Shown piece by piece: positions 26,535 through 37,160 of a stretch of 64,000 nt of DNA. Source of the DNA: Nocardioides daejeonensis (GTDB taxonomy: Bacteria > Actinomycetota > Actinomycetes > Propionibacteriales > Nocardioidaceae); contig NZ_QHKZ01000002.1 of the NCBI RefSeq assembly GCF_003194585.1, forward strand, positions 665,145-729,144. Direction: 5' to 3'. Numbering within the stretch: position 1 is the first letter of the stretch; every line of letters begins with the position of its first letter. The position numbers and the translations under genes are program-made. The notes beneath the pieces are model-generated. The model saw only the letters and a program-made list of their open reading frames with translations. It was not told where the DNA came from and did not search any database.

Positions 26535-27553
26535 GGATCCTCCGGGCCCACCCCGGCCCGCTGCTCGGCGTCGCCGCCTTCGCAGCCCTGGCACTGGTGC
26601 TCACCCTCATGGTCGCGGGCACTCTCGCCGGAGACAGCGGCACGGACCGAACCCGACTGCGCGCCCAGTTCCGCGACGCGACCGGCCTAGCCGTCGGCGA
26701 CGACGTACGCATCGCGGGAGTGCGGGTCGGCCGAGTAGTCGACACCGAGCTCGTCGACGGCCTTGCCCTGGTGACCTTCGAGGTCGACGGGCGGCACGTG
26801 GTCGACACCGGCACCACGGCGACGATCGGCTATCTCAACCTGATGGGTGAGCGCTACGTCGACCTGGCCCAAGGCACCACCGCAGAGCCGCGGCCGCTGC
26901 GCGCCGGGGAGACGATCCCGGTCGCCCGTACCCGTCCTGCCCTCGACCTCGGCGCGATGTTCAACGCCTTCCGACCGCTCTTCGACGCACTCGCCCCCGA
27001 AGACCTGAACGAGCTGGCCGGCTCGGTCGTCCAGGCGCTGCAAGGTCAGGGAGCAACCGTCGGCGAGCTCACCCACCAGGTCGCCGCACTGACCCAGCAC
27101 CTGGCCGGACGCGACGAGGTGATCGGGCGGGTGCTCGACAACCTGACCCTCGTGCTCACGACGGCGGACGAGCACCGTACGGAGATCACCGATCTCATCG
27201 GCGACCTGGGTGGTCTGGCCCGGGGCCTCGCCCAGGACCGGCGTCGGCTCGGGTTCGCCCTGACCGACGCCTCGACCCTGGCGGTGCTCGTCGAGGACCT
27301 CGCTGACCGGGCCGACGACCCGCTCGTCAACGACCTGGTCGAGCTCCGGAGGCTGACCGAGAACCTTGCCGCCGAGGCTCCGCTGCTGGGCAGGTTCCTC
27401 ACCGCGGTCCCGATGCAGTTCGCGGTCTATCTGCGCACCTTGGGCTACGGCAGCCACCTCAACGTCTACGTGTGCACGCTGCGCGGGCAGCTGCCCGGCC
27501 TGCCCGCGGTCGACTCCTTCCCCGGCAACCGGCACACGGAGCGCTGCCGATGA
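26531..27553 (+). CDS. mceB: MCE-family protein, MceB position
   Basis: A 340-residue protein with an N-terminal membrane helix (about 11-33) and an MCE domain at about 40-120 ('QFRDATGLAVGDDVRIAGVRVGRVV'-type core, 'LMGERYVDLAQG'). A long helical, Leu-rich region follows, then a C-terminal segment with two Cys. It overlaps mceA and mceC by four bases each. Confidence 0.9.
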   Translation: MRILRAHPGPLLGVAAFAALALVLTLMVAGTLAGDSGTDRTRLRAQFRDATGLAVGDDVRIAGVRVGRVVDTELVDGLALVTFEVDGRHVVDTGTTATIGYLNLMGERYVDLAQGTTAEPRPLRAGETIPVARTRPALDLGAMFNAFRPLFDALAPEDLNELAGSVVQALQGQGATVGELTHQVAALTQHLAGRDEVIGRVLDNLTLVLTTADEHRTEITDLIGDLGGLARGLAQDRRRLGFALTDASTLAVLVEDLADRADDPLVNDLVELRRLTENLAAEAPLLGRFLTAVPMQFAVYLRTLGYGSHLNVYVCTLRGQLPGLPAVDSFPGNRHTERCR

Positions 27554-28506
27554 GCCTGCGTCCAACCCTCCGTCTCTGCCTGGCCCTGGCCCTCCTCGGC
27601 CTCGTGGTGGTGCTGCTCCGCGTCACCGCCGACCCGGAGCTGTATCGCGCCGACCTTCCTCACGCTGGCGGCATCCGCGCCGGCGACACGGTCCGGATCG
27701 CCGGGCTGGATGCCGGCAAGGTGCGCCGCGTCTGGGCCGACCGCGACACCGTGCACGTGGAGTTCAGCCTCACCGAAGGACGACTCACCGACGACACCGT
27801 GGTCGAGGTGAAGCTCGAGTCGCTGCTCGGCAAGCGCTACCTCTCCCTGACACCGGGAAAGGGCAAGCCTCTCTCCTCCGGTGCGACCCTGGCCAGGAGC
27901 CAGGCCCGCGATCCCTTCACCGTCGAGGAGTTCTGGCTCGAAGCGGCACCCACGGTGCAGGGGCTGGACCTGCCGGTGATGGAGCGCGCACTCGACGTGC
28001 TGACCGAGGACCTGGCGACGGCGCCGGCGGACGTGCGCGCGGCGCTCACCGGTCTCTCCGACCTCGCCGATCTGGCGGACCGCCGTGACGAGCAGGTCAC
28101 CCGGCTGGTCGCCACCACCCGCTCGGTCACCGCGACCGTGCTCGACCAGCAGGACGAGATCGAGGACCTGATGGACGACGCGTCTTTGGTGCTGCGGATG
28201 GTGCACGAGCGTCGTGAGGCGCTGCGTCTCCTCCTGCGCGACAGCCGCAGGCTCTCCGGCCGGCTGACCGCCCTCGCTCGGCGGACCCGACCCGAGATCG
28301 AGCCAGCGCTGCGCCAACTGCGGACCGTCTTCGGCGTGCTCCGCAAGCACGAGCGAGAGCTCTCCGAGGTGCTGCGCCTGGCCGGCCCGACGATGCGCGT
28401 CTACACCAACGCCGCCGGCGACGGTCCCTGGCTCGGCGTCAACGCTCCGTGGTTCGTGCTGCCCGACGACTTCTGGTGCACCCTCACCCCGAAGGGATGC
28501 CGATGA
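27550..28506 (+). CDS. mceC: MCE-family protein, MceC position
   Basis: A 318-residue protein, slightly short for the family. Membrane helix at about 7-25, MCE domain at about 35-110 ('GGIRAGDTVRIAGLDAGKV', 'LESLLGKRYLSLTPG'), then a helical region rich in Arg and Leu with coiled-coil character. It ends 'FWCTLTPKGCR' with a paired Cys motif. Four-base overlaps at both ends. Confidence 0.9.
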   Translation: MSLRPTLRLCLALALLGLVVVLLRVTADPELYRADLPHAGGIRAGDTVRIAGLDAGKVRRVWADRDTVHVEFSLTEGRLTDDTVVEVKLESLLGKRYLSLTPGKGKPLSSGATLARSQARDPFTVEEFWLEAAPTVQGLDLPVMERALDVLTEDLATAPADVRAALTGLSDLADLADRRDEQVTRLVATTRSVTATVLDQQDEIEDLMDDASLVLRMVHERREALRLLLRDSRRLSGRLTALARRTRPEIEPALRQLRTVFGVLRKHERELSEVLRLAGPTMRVYTNAAGDGPWLGVNAPWFVLPDDFWCTLTPKGCR

Positions 28507-29594
28507 GCACCCGCATGATGCAGGCCACCGCGGCGGGCCTCGCCGTGCTCCTGGTCGTCGCCGGCTTCTGGTGGTGGCAGGCGCGCGACGCGGAGCCGCT
28601 CGTCATCACCGCCGACTTCGGCGACACCACCGGCCTCTACGTCGGCAACGACGTGGAGTACCTCGGCGTGCCGGTAGGCACGGTGGTCGCCATCGAGCCG
28701 CGCGGCACGGTCATGCGGGTGCGGATGGAGGTAGCCGCAGAAACCACGGTGCCGCGCGATGCCAGCGCGATGATCCTCCAGTCGTCCCTGGTCACCGACC
28801 GCTACGTCGAGGTAGGCCCCGCCTGGACGCAAGGGCCGACCCTGACCAGCGGCTCTCACATCCCTGCCGACCGCACGCGCAGCCCTGCCGGCGTCGACGA
28901 GATCACCAGGTCCATCGACGACCTGGTGCGTGCCCTCGACCAGACCACCCCCGGCGGCCACGACCTCGGCGACCTCCTGCGTACGACGGCCCGCACCTGG
29001 GCCGGCAACGGCGACCTGCTCCGCGAGACCCTCGGCAAGGGCGAGCAGGCGCTGGGCCAGGTGAATGCCCACGGTGACGAGCTCACCGCTCTCGCCGCCG
29101 ACCTCGCCACCCTCGTGGACGCGCTGGCCGACCGTGACACCGCGATCCGTCAGTTTGCCGACGACGTGGATCGCACCAGCGCGGTCGTCGCCGAGCAGCG
29201 CCACGGGATCAGTGGCACCCTCGCCTCCCTCGAGGAGCTGACCCGCGTGGTCTCGCGCTTCGTCCGCCACAACAAGGACGTGATCGGCGACGATCTCACC
29301 GGTGCGCTGCGGGTGGCACGGCAGCTGCGGGACCACCAGGCGTCGCTCGCCGAGGCGTTCGACACCATGCCGACGCTGGCCGAGAACCTCGCGCGCGCCT
29401 ATGACTGGAAGCAGCAACGGCTGCGGGTGCAGTTCAACACCGAGACCGGGCCCTTCTCGGCGGCGTTCCGCGCGCACATGTGCCAGGCGTTCGCCGGGCC
29501 GCTCTGCCCCGCTCTCTTCGCAGTGGACGGCAGCGGACTGCTGGACCCCCTCCTCGACGGGTTGCACGACGTGCTCCCGGGGGACCTGCCATGA
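28503..29594 (+). CDS. mceD: MCE-family protein, MceD position
   Basis: A 363-residue protein with an N-terminal membrane helix (about 8-25, followed by 'WWWQARD') and an MCE domain at about 33-115 ('TTGLYVGNDVEYLGVPVGTV', 'SSLVTDRYVEVGP'). The helical region continues to about 320 and includes a Cys pair ('MCQAFAGPLCP'). Four-base overlaps with mceC and mceE. Confidence 0.9.
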   Translation: MSTRMMQATAAGLAVLLVVAGFWWWQARDAEPLVITADFGDTTGLYVGNDVEYLGVPVGTVVAIEPRGTVMRVRMEVAAETTVPRDASAMILQSSLVTDRYVEVGPAWTQGPTLTSGSHIPADRTRSPAGVDEITRSIDDLVRALDQTTPGGHDLGDLLRTTARTWAGNGDLLRETLGKGEQALGQVNAHGDELTALAADLATLVDALADRDTAIRQFADDVDRTSAVVAEQRHGISGTLASLEELTRVVSRFVRHNKDVIGDDLTGALRVARQLRDHQASLAEAFDTMPTLAENLARAYDWKQQRLRVQFNTETGPFSAAFRAHMCQAFAGPLCPALFAVDGSGLLDPLLDGLHDVLPGDLP

Positions 29595-30586
29595 TCGCCC
29601 GCTCGGTGACCCTGGTGCTGACCGTGGCCCTGCTGCTCTGCGGATGCGGCCTCGACCTTCACGACGTGCCCATGCCGCGCCTGGTGGACGGGCCTACCCG
29701 GACGCTGACCGCGGAGTTCGAGAGCGCGCTCAACCTTCCGGTCGAGTCTCCGGTGAAGCTCGACGGCAGGATCGTCGGCCAGGTCGAGGCGATCGACGTC
29801 GTCGACTATCGCGCGCGAGTGCGCATGGCGGTGAGCACCGCGGTCACCCTCCATGAGGGCACCCGCGCGGAGATCCGCCTCACCTCGCCGATGGGGACGG
29901 CGTTCGTCGAACTGGTCGACGGCAGGCGGTCGGCACTGCTCGCCACCGATGCTGTGCTCGGGCCTGACGCGACCACGAGGGCACCCGATGTGGCCGACCT
30001 GTTGAGCTCGCTCTCGGTCGTGGTGACCGGGGGCAGCTTCGCCGACGTCAAGACGATCGTCGACGAGCTCAACGTGGCACTCGGCGGCAACGCCCCGGTC
30101 GTGCGCTCCCTGATGGGGCGACTGAACCGCGTGGTGACCGATCTCAACGCCCACACCGCGAGCTTCGACGCCGCCCTCGACGCGGTCGACCGGCTCTCCG
30201 GCAGGCTGGCCGCCGACGCACCCGTGCTCGTCGAAGCGATCCGGGCCATCGATCCGGCGGTGCGCGCCCTGGGTGATCAGCGTGCGGACCTGATGCGACT
30301 CCTCGACACCGTGCACCGGCTCGCGGGCACCGGCAAGGAGGTGATCCCGGCCCTCCGAGACGACCTGGTGGCCACGTTGGAACACACCGGCCCCGTGCTT
30401 GCCGCGCTGACGCGCAACCGGGAGAACCTGAACCGGACCATGCGCGGCCTGATCGAGTTCGGGCGGCGTACGGACGCCGCCTCTCCGGGCGACTTCTCCA
30501 ACTTCGACCTCACCCTGCTCCTCGACCCGCAGGGACTCGACCCGGCGCCGGGGCAGCCGGAGCAGCCCCGGGGAGGTGGCCGATGA
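29591..30586 (+). CDS. mceE: MCE-family lipoprotein, MceE position
   Basis: A 331-residue MCE protein that begins with a lipoprotein signal peptide: MIARSVTLVLTVALLLCGCG, with the lipobox ending at Cys19. The E position of actinobacterial mce operons is typically the lipoprotein (LprK type), so the gene order is canonical. The MCE domain lies at about 38-115 ('LNLPVESPVKLDGRIVGQV'). A Pro-rich C-terminus follows. Four-base overlaps at both ends. Confidence 0.92.
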   Translation: MIARSVTLVLTVALLLCGCGLDLHDVPMPRLVDGPTRTLTAEFESALNLPVESPVKLDGRIVGQVEAIDVVDYRARVRMAVSTAVTLHEGTRAEIRLTSPMGTAFVELVDGRRSALLATDAVLGPDATTRAPDVADLLSSLSVVVTGGSFADVKTIVDELNVALGGNAPVVRSLMGRLNRVVTDLNAHTASFDAALDAVDRLSGRLAADAPVLVEAIRAIDPAVRALGDQRADLMRLLDTVHRLAGTGKEVIPALRDDLVATLEHTGPVLAALTRNRENLNRTMRGLIEFGRRTDAASPGDFSNFDLTLLLDPQGLDPAPGQPEQPRGGGR

Positions 30587-31692
30587 AGCACGCCGACCCC
30601 GCCGCCGGACACGCGGCCACCCGCAGGCGGGTACGGATCGCCCAGATCCTGCTGCTGGCAGTCGTGGTCTCGGGCACTGTCTGGGTCGCCGACACCGTGG
30701 TGGGAGGCGGGCTCTTCGCCCGCACCTGGACCATCAAGGTGGAACTGGCCGAAGCCGGCGGACTGCATGCGCGTTCGACGGTCACCTATCGGGGTCAGCA
30801 GGTGGGGGTCGTGACCGACGTGCGGCTCCGCCCGGACGGCATCGAGGCGACCGCCCGGATCGAGGGCGGCGTGCGGATCCCCCGTGACAGCGACTTCTCG
30901 GTGCGCAACCTGTCAGCGGTAGGCGAGCAGCACCTCTACGTGGAGCCCCGCAGCGACACCGGTCCGTGGCTCGCCGACGGCGACGTGGTCGCCCGTGAAC
31001 GGACCAGCGTCCCGATGCCGATGCCGCAGGTGCTGGCCGACACGCAGCGGCTGATGAAGCGCATCGACGTCGCCGACCTGCGCACCATCGCCGACGAGCT
31101 CGACCGGGCGTTCGGCGACGGCTCGCTCGACCTGCGCGGTGCGAGCATCGAGTTGGAACGCGCCTTCGCCCTCCTCCAACAGCTCGAGCCCGACCTCGTG
31201 CGCCTGCTGCGTCGCGGCCAGGTGCCGCTACGCACGGTCGCCGAGCGCGGCGAGCAACTCCGGCGCACCACCCGCAACGCAGCGCTCATCGCCACCGAGC
31301 TCAACGCGAGCACCGCCGTGCTCCGAGCACTCCTGCGCAACGCCTCGGACGTGAGTGCCGACGTACGGGCGCTGTGGGAGGCGCAGGAACCGACGGTGCG
31401 GGCGATCTTCGCGCAGACCGCTCCCCTGATGGCGATGGCAGCCCGGCACCTGCCCGGCCTCGAGCACTGGCTCGCCTGGCTGCCGGCTCAGCTCAAGGCG
31501 ATGGCCGGGAGCACGCGGGACGGCAGCGGCCGGGTGCTCCTGGTGCCGAAGGTGCTCAAGAACTGCTCGTACGACGTCACGCGCCGCAGCGCCCATGACC
31601 TGGCGCCGCGCCGTACCGACACCACGGTGCGGTGCGACGACGCTGTGCCCGGCACCCAGCAGCGCGGGTCGGTGAACGTGCCTCGGCCCTGA
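30583..31692 (+). CDS. mceF: MCE-family protein, MceF position
   Basis: A 369-residue protein, last of the operon. Membrane helix at about 19-40, MCE domain at about 47-125 ('AGGLHARSTVTYRGQQVGVV', 'NLSAVGEQHLYVEP'). The helical region ends in a hydrophilic tail with two Cys. After it comes a 75-bp gap with its own promoter and operator for the acyl-CoA dehydrogenase genes. Confidence 0.9.
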   Translation: MKHADPAAGHAATRRRVRIAQILLLAVVVSGTVWVADTVVGGGLFARTWTIKVELAEAGGLHARSTVTYRGQQVGVVTDVRLRPDGIEATARIEGGVRIPRDSDFSVRNLSAVGEQHLYVEPRSDTGPWLADGDVVARERTSVPMPMPQVLADTQRLMKRIDVADLRTIADELDRAFGDGSLDLRGASIELERAFALLQQLEPDLVRLLRRGQVPLRTVAERGEQLRRTTRNAALIATELNASTAVLRALLRNASDVSADVRALWEAQEPTVRAIFAQTAPLMAMAARHLPGLEHWLAWLPAQLKAMAGSTRDGSGRVLLVPKVLKNCSYDVTRRSAHDLAPRRTDTTVRCDDAVPGTQQRGSVNVPRP

Positions 31693-31704
31693 CCCGCACC
31701 GCTA

Positions 31705-31732
31705 TTGACAGTGTCACTGTCACTGTTAGAGT
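31705..31732 (+). promoter_or_regulatory. Promoter and operator site D of the acyl-CoA dehydrogenase operon
   Basis: TTGACA at 31705-31710, a 16-bp spacer and TAGAGT at 31727-31732 form a good promoter. A perfect palindrome TGACAGTGTCACTGTCA (31706-31722) overlaps the minus-35 and spacer, the expected place for repression. Confidence 0.75.
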
Positions 31733-31767
31733 TCGAACGACCACGAACGACCGGAAGGGATCGCCCC

Positions 31768-32919
<1,152 letters not shown>

Positions 32920-32927
32920 GGGCAGAC

Positions 32928-34106
32928 ATGGACTTCGAGCTTCCCGAGACCGCGCAGGCCGTTCGAGACGGCGTGGCCGCCATCGGAGCGCGCTACGACC
33001 ACGCCTACTGGACCCGCTGCGACGCCGAGGGCCGCTTCCCCCAGGAGGTCTGGGACGACCTCGCCGAGGGCGGCTGGCTCGGCCTCAACATCCCCGAGGA
33101 GTACGGCGGGGGCGGGCAGGGCCTGTTGGAGCTGGCGGTCGCCAACGAGGCACTGTGCGCCTCCGGCGGCACCGCTGGGACCTTCTTCTACGTCACCACC
33201 CCGGGCTTCGGCGCGACCACGATCGTCCGGCACGGCACACCCGCCCAGAAGGAGCTGGTGCTGCCCGGTCTCGCGGCAGGGAGGACACAGTTCTGCCTGG
33301 CCCTGACCGAGCCCGACGCGGGCAGCAACACGTTGGAGATCACCACCTCCGCACGCCGGGACGGCGACGACTTCCTGATCCGCGGCCAGAAGGTCTGGAT
33401 CTCCAACGTGGAACGCGCCGACTGGATGATCGCGGTCACCCGCACCATCCCCGCCGAGGAGGCACGGCCGCGCACGGCCGGGTTCACGCTCTTCCTGGTC
33501 GACGTCAAGGAAGCCCTCGCCGCCGGCACGCTCTCCTACACACCGATCCCCAAGATGGGCAGCAACATCCTGCATTCCAGCCAGGTCTTCTTCGACGACG
33601 TGCGGGTGCCCGCTGATCGGGTCATCGGCCAGGTCGACGGCGGCTTCGCGGTGCTGTGGGACGTGCTCAACCCGGAGCGGATCCTGGCCGCCGCCGGCGG
33701 CACGGGGTCAGCCGACGCAGCCCTTGACGTCGCCGTCGGCTATGCACGCGAGCGGGAGGTCTTCGGCCGACCGATCGGCGCCAACCAGGCGATCCAGTTC
33801 CCCTTGGCCCAGATCAAGGCGAAGACCGAGCTCGCCCGGCTGATGACCTACAAGGCGGCCTGGCTCTTCGACCAGGGGCGCGACTGCGGCAACGAGGCGA
33901 GCATCGCCAAGCTGACCGGCTCACAGGTCGCCTGGGAGGCCGCCGACCAGGCCTTCCAGACGCTGGGCGGCATGGCCTACTCCAAGGAGTACCCGGTGGA
34001 GCGGCTCTTCCGCGACGCCCGCATCGCCAAGAACATCCCCGTCTCGGAGCAACTCGTGCTGGCCCACATCGGCACCGCCCAGCTCGGGCTGCCGAAGAGC
34101 TACTGA
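32928..34106 (+). CDS. Acyl-CoA dehydrogenase (second of pair)
   Basis: A 392-residue paralogue. It has 'LALTEPDAGSNTLEITTSAR', 'REVFGRPIGANQAIQFPLA' and 'TLGGMAYSKEYPVERLFRD', the last replacing the common LHGGxGY form and found in a separate subgroup. Glu of 'LNPERILAAAG' is the likely catalytic base, so both members of the pair look active. The C-terminal IYxGT motif is replaced by 'KNIPVSEQLVLAHIG'. Part of the operon with the ligase 13 bp downstream. Confidence 0.92.
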   Translation: MDFELPETAQAVRDGVAAIGARYDHAYWTRCDAEGRFPQEVWDDLAEGGWLGLNIPEEYGGGGQGLLELAVANEALCASGGTAGTFFYVTTPGFGATTIVRHGTPAQKELVLPGLAAGRTQFCLALTEPDAGSNTLEITTSARRDGDDFLIRGQKVWISNVERADWMIAVTRTIPAEEARPRTAGFTLFLVDVKEALAAGTLSYTPIPKMGSNILHSSQVFFDDVRVPADRVIGQVDGGFAVLWDVLNPERILAAAGGTGSADAALDVAVGYAREREVFGRPIGANQAIQFPLAQIKAKTELARLMTYKAAWLFDQGRDCGNEASIAKLTGSQVAWEAADQAFQTLGGMAYSKEYPVERLFRDARIAKNIPVSEQLVLAHIGTAQLGLPKSY

Positions 34107-34119
34107 TCCCGGAGGACAG

Positions 34120-35964
34120 ATGAGCACCACCCTCGACCGCCGCGACGCCATCCTGGCGCGCATCGCCGGCCTCACCCTGCCCGCGGCCCTGGCCCGCACC
34201 GCCGAGAAGTACGGCGACCAGCCGGCCTACTCCGACAGGGTGGGGAGCGACGGCACCGACTGGCGCACCCTGACCTGGCACGAGGTGCGCGAGACCGCAC
34301 TGGACGCGGCTGCCGGGCTCATCGCCCTCGGCCTCCAGCCCGGCGAGACCGTCGCGATCATGGCGAGCAGCCGGATCGAGCACGTGGTGGCGGACCTCGC
34401 CGCGGTCCACGCGGGCGGCGTGCCCAGCTCGGTCTACGGCACCCTCTCCCCCACCCAGGTGGAGCAGGTCGTCACCGAGGCGCGTCCGGCCGTGGTGATC
34501 CTCGAAGGCACCGAGCAGCTGGAGCGCTGGGCACCAGCCCTGGAGAGCGGTCACGGGATCCGTGCGGTCGTGGTCCTCGACCCCGCCGCGGCGGGCGACC
34601 ACGCCACCTGGGAGACGGTCGTCGCCGAAGGGGCCCGAGCACGGAGCGAGCAGCCCGGCCTGGTCTCCGCACGTACGGCGGCGCTCGACCCCGACCAGCC
34701 GCTCACCATGCTCTTCACCTCGGGCACCACCGGAGCTCCCAAGGCCGTCGTGCTCACCCACACCAACGTGCTCTTCGAGGCCGACTCATCGGCCAGCGTG
34801 GCGGGCACGAGCGAACCCGGGATCACCATCTCCTACCTGCCGTTCGCCCACATCGCCGAACGGATCCTCGGCATGTACGTGCCACAGACCCAGGGCGGCC
34901 ACGTCCACCTGATCGCCGACCCGTCGCTGTTGGTCGGCGCGCTCGGCGAGGTACGGCCCACCCGGTTCTTCGGCGTACCCCGGGTCTGGGAGAAGATCCG
35001 CACCGGCGTCTCGGCGCGCCTGGCAGCCGAGCCGGACGAGCAGAAGCGTGCGGCGATCGAGCAGGCGATGGCAGTCGGCCTGGCCTGGGTGGAGTCCCGC
35101 CAGTACGGCGCCACCACCGACCCCGAGCTGGAGGCGCGGTTCGCAGCCGTCGACGCTGCGGTCCTCGCTCCGCTGCGGTCACTGCTCGGGCTGGATCGGT
35201 GCGCGTGGGCAGCGAGCGCCGCCGCGCCGATGCCGGAGGAGGTGGCGCGGTTCTTCGCCGGTCTGGGCATGCGGATCTTCGACGTCTACGGCATGACCGA
35301 GACCAGCTCGGCGGTGACGGCGTGCGGCCCGGAGAGCTTCCGGCTCGGCACGGTCGGCCGGGCCCTCGACGGCATCGAAGTGCGGATCGCCGACGACGGT
35401 GAGATCCTCGCCCGCGGACCGGTCACCACACCCGGCTACCTCAACCGGCCCGAGGCGACCGCCGAGCTCGTCGACGCCGACGGCTGGGTGCACACCGGCG
35501 ACATCGGCGTCCTCGATGAGGACGGCTTCCTCCGGGTGGTGGACCGCAAGAAGGAGATGATCATCACCTCCTCCGGCAAGAACATCGCGCCCTCGGCGAT
35601 CGAGAACCTGCTCAAGGAGAGCCCGCTCGTGGGTCACGCCCTGGCGTACGGCGAAGGGCGGCCCTACGTGGTCGCCGTCCTCACGCTCGACCCGGAGATC
35701 GCCCCGTTGGTGGCCGCGAAGGTCGGCGTCGAGGCGGCCGACCTGGCCGCGCTGGCGGCCGACCCGACGATCCTCGCCCTCGTCGGACAGGCCGTGGAGG
35801 CGGCCAACGCGCAGCTCTCCCGACCCGAGCAGGTCAAGAAGTGGTCGCTGCTGCCGGCCGAGTGGACTGCCGAGTCGGCCGAGCTCACGCCTACGCTGAA
35901 GCTCAAGCGACGGGTCGTCCACGAGAACTATGCGGCGCAGATCGATGCGCTCTATGGTGAATGA
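34120..35964 (+). CDS. Long-chain acyl-CoA synthetase (AMP-forming, FadD15 type)
   Basis: A 614-residue ANL-superfamily ligase that activates fatty or carboxylic acids to CoA thioesters. ATP/AMP signature 'LFTSGTTGAPKAVVLTHTN' is at about residue 197, 'YGMTETSS' at about 391, 'GWVHTGDIGVLDEDGFL' and 'DRKKEMIITSSGKNIAPS' follow, and the catalytic Lys is in 'LKLKRRVVHENY'. GGAGGACAG before the ATG. Its length and the 'YLPFAHIAERI' segment place it with long-chain enzymes. Confidence 0.93.
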   Translation: MSTTLDRRDAILARIAGLTLPAALARTAEKYGDQPAYSDRVGSDGTDWRTLTWHEVRETALDAAAGLIALGLQPGETVAIMASSRIEHVVADLAAVHAGGVPSSVYGTLSPTQVEQVVTEARPAVVILEGTEQLERWAPALESGHGIRAVVVLDPAAAGDHATWETVVAEGARARSEQPGLVSARTAALDPDQPLTMLFTSGTTGAPKAVVLTHTNVLFEADSSASVAGTSEPGITISYLPFAHIAERILGMYVPQTQGGHVHLIADPSLLVGALGEVRPTRFFGVPRVWEKIRTGVSARLAAEPDEQKRAAIEQAMAVGLAWVESRQYGATTDPELEARFAAVDAAVLAPLRSLLGLDRCAWAASAAAPMPEEVARFFAGLGMRIFDVYGMTETSSAVTACGPESFRLGTVGRALDGIEVRIADDGEILARGPVTTPGYLNRPEATAELVDADGWVHTGDIGVLDEDGFLRVVDRKKEMIITSSGKNIAPSAIENLLKESPLVGHALAYGEGRPYVVAVLTLDPEIAPLVAAKVGVEAADLAALAADPTILALVGQAVEAANAQLSRPEQVKKWSLLPAEWTAESAELTPTLKLKRRVVHENYAAQIDALYGE

Positions 35965-36010
35965 ACGCTAACCTCGTCTCTTGATGCCCCTGCCCTCACG
36001 AGAGGACCCC

Positions 36011-37054
36011 ATGAAGATCTCCACCATGCTCATGTACGACGGCAACCCGCGTAGCGCCGCCGACCAGGTCGTCGCCCTGGAGAAGGGTGGCCTGGACACC
36101 GTCTGGGTGGCCGAGGCCTACGGCTTCGACTCCCCCACCCTGATGGGCTACCTCGCCGCCAAGACCGAGACCGTCGAGATCGGCTCGGCGATCCTCAACA
36201 TCTACTCGCGCACGGCCGGCGCGCTGCTCCAGACGGCGACAGGGCTCGACAACGTCAGCGGCGGCCGCGCGCTGCTCGGCCTCGGCGCCTCCGGACCGCA
36301 GGTGATCGAGGGCTTCCACGGTGTGCCTTACAGCAAGCCGCTCGCCCGCACCGCCGAGGTCATCGACATCCTGCGCCGCGGGATGCAGCGGGAGCCGCTC
36401 ACCAGCGACGGCCTCATCAAGCTGCCACTGGCGAAGGAGGACGGTGCGATCACCGGCCTGGGCAAGCCGCTCAAGCTGCTCACCAAGCCCGAGCGACCCA
36501 GCATTCCGATCTACATCGCCGCCCTCGGCCCCAAGAACGTCGAGCAGGCCGCGGAGCTCGCCGACGGCTGGCTGCCGCACCTCTTCTGGCCCGAGCGGTT
36601 CGGCGAGGTCTGGGGTGACGCGATCAAGGCGGGCTACGCTCGCCGCGACGCCGCCCTCGGCCCCGCCATGCAGATCGTCGCGGGCGGCATGGTCGCCATC
36701 GGTGAGGGCCCGGAGACGAAGGCGTTGCTCGACTTCGCGCGCCCGCTCTTCGCCCTCTACGTCGGCGGCATGGGCGCCAAGGGCAAGAACTTCTACAACG
36801 ACGTCGCCCGTGCCTACGGCTACGAGCAGGAGGCAGCGGAGATCCAGGACCTCTACCTCTCCGGGCGCAAGGACGAGGCGGCCGCCAAGGTGCCTACCGA
36901 GTGGCTGGAGGCGGCAAACCTGGTAGGCCCTCCGTCGTACATCAAGGAGCGGATCGCCGCGTTCCAGGAGGCCGGTGTCACCAGCCTCAACGTCACTCCC
37001 GTCGGCGACGACCCCGTCGGGATCGTCTCCCAGCTCAAGGAATGGGCCTCCTGA
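36011..37054 (+). CDS. LLM-class F420-dependent oxidoreductase
   Basis: A 347-residue TIM-barrel protein of the luciferase-like monooxygenase superfamily, in the F420-binding actinobacterial branch. N-terminal 'GLDTVWVAEAYGFDSPTLMGYLA', 'GSAILNIYSRTAGALLQTA' and 'LGLGASGPQVIEGFHGVPY' are typical. The ATG at 36011 follows AGAGGA. It lies 46 bp after the ligase, so it probably belongs to the same operon and may reduce or oxidise an intermediate of the pathway. Substrate unknown. Confidence 0.9.
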   Translation: MKISTMLMYDGNPRSAADQVVALEKGGLDTVWVAEAYGFDSPTLMGYLAAKTETVEIGSAILNIYSRTAGALLQTATGLDNVSGGRALLGLGASGPQVIEGFHGVPYSKPLARTAEVIDILRRGMQREPLTSDGLIKLPLAKEDGAITGLGKPLKLLTKPERPSIPIYIAALGPKNVEQAAELADGWLPHLFWPERFGEVWGDAIKAGYARRDAALGPAMQIVAGGMVAIGEGPETKALLDFARPLFALYVGGMGAKGKNFYNDVARAYGYEQEAAEIQDLYLSGRKDEAAAKVPTEWLEAANLVGPPSYIKERIAAFQEAGVTSLNVTPVGDDPVGIVSQLKEWAS

Positions 37055-37078
37055 CCCTCTCCTCCCCTCTCCTCTCCC

Positions 37079-37140
37079 GATCGTCCCTAACAATTTCGTG
37101 GTCACAACGGCAATGGACCACGAAACTGTTAGGGACGATC
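37079..37140. repeat. Long hairpin IR1 (25-bp arms)
   Basis: The left arm starts GATCGTCCCTAACA (37079-37103) and the right arm ends TGTTAGGGACGATC (37116-37140). The arms match at 24 of 25 positions around a 12-base loop. It lies between the convergent F420-type oxidoreductase and methyltransferase genes and could terminate both. It is related to IR2 at 59424-59486. Confidence 0.92.
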
Positions 37141-37160
37141 TCAGGTTGAGGGGACCTCGG

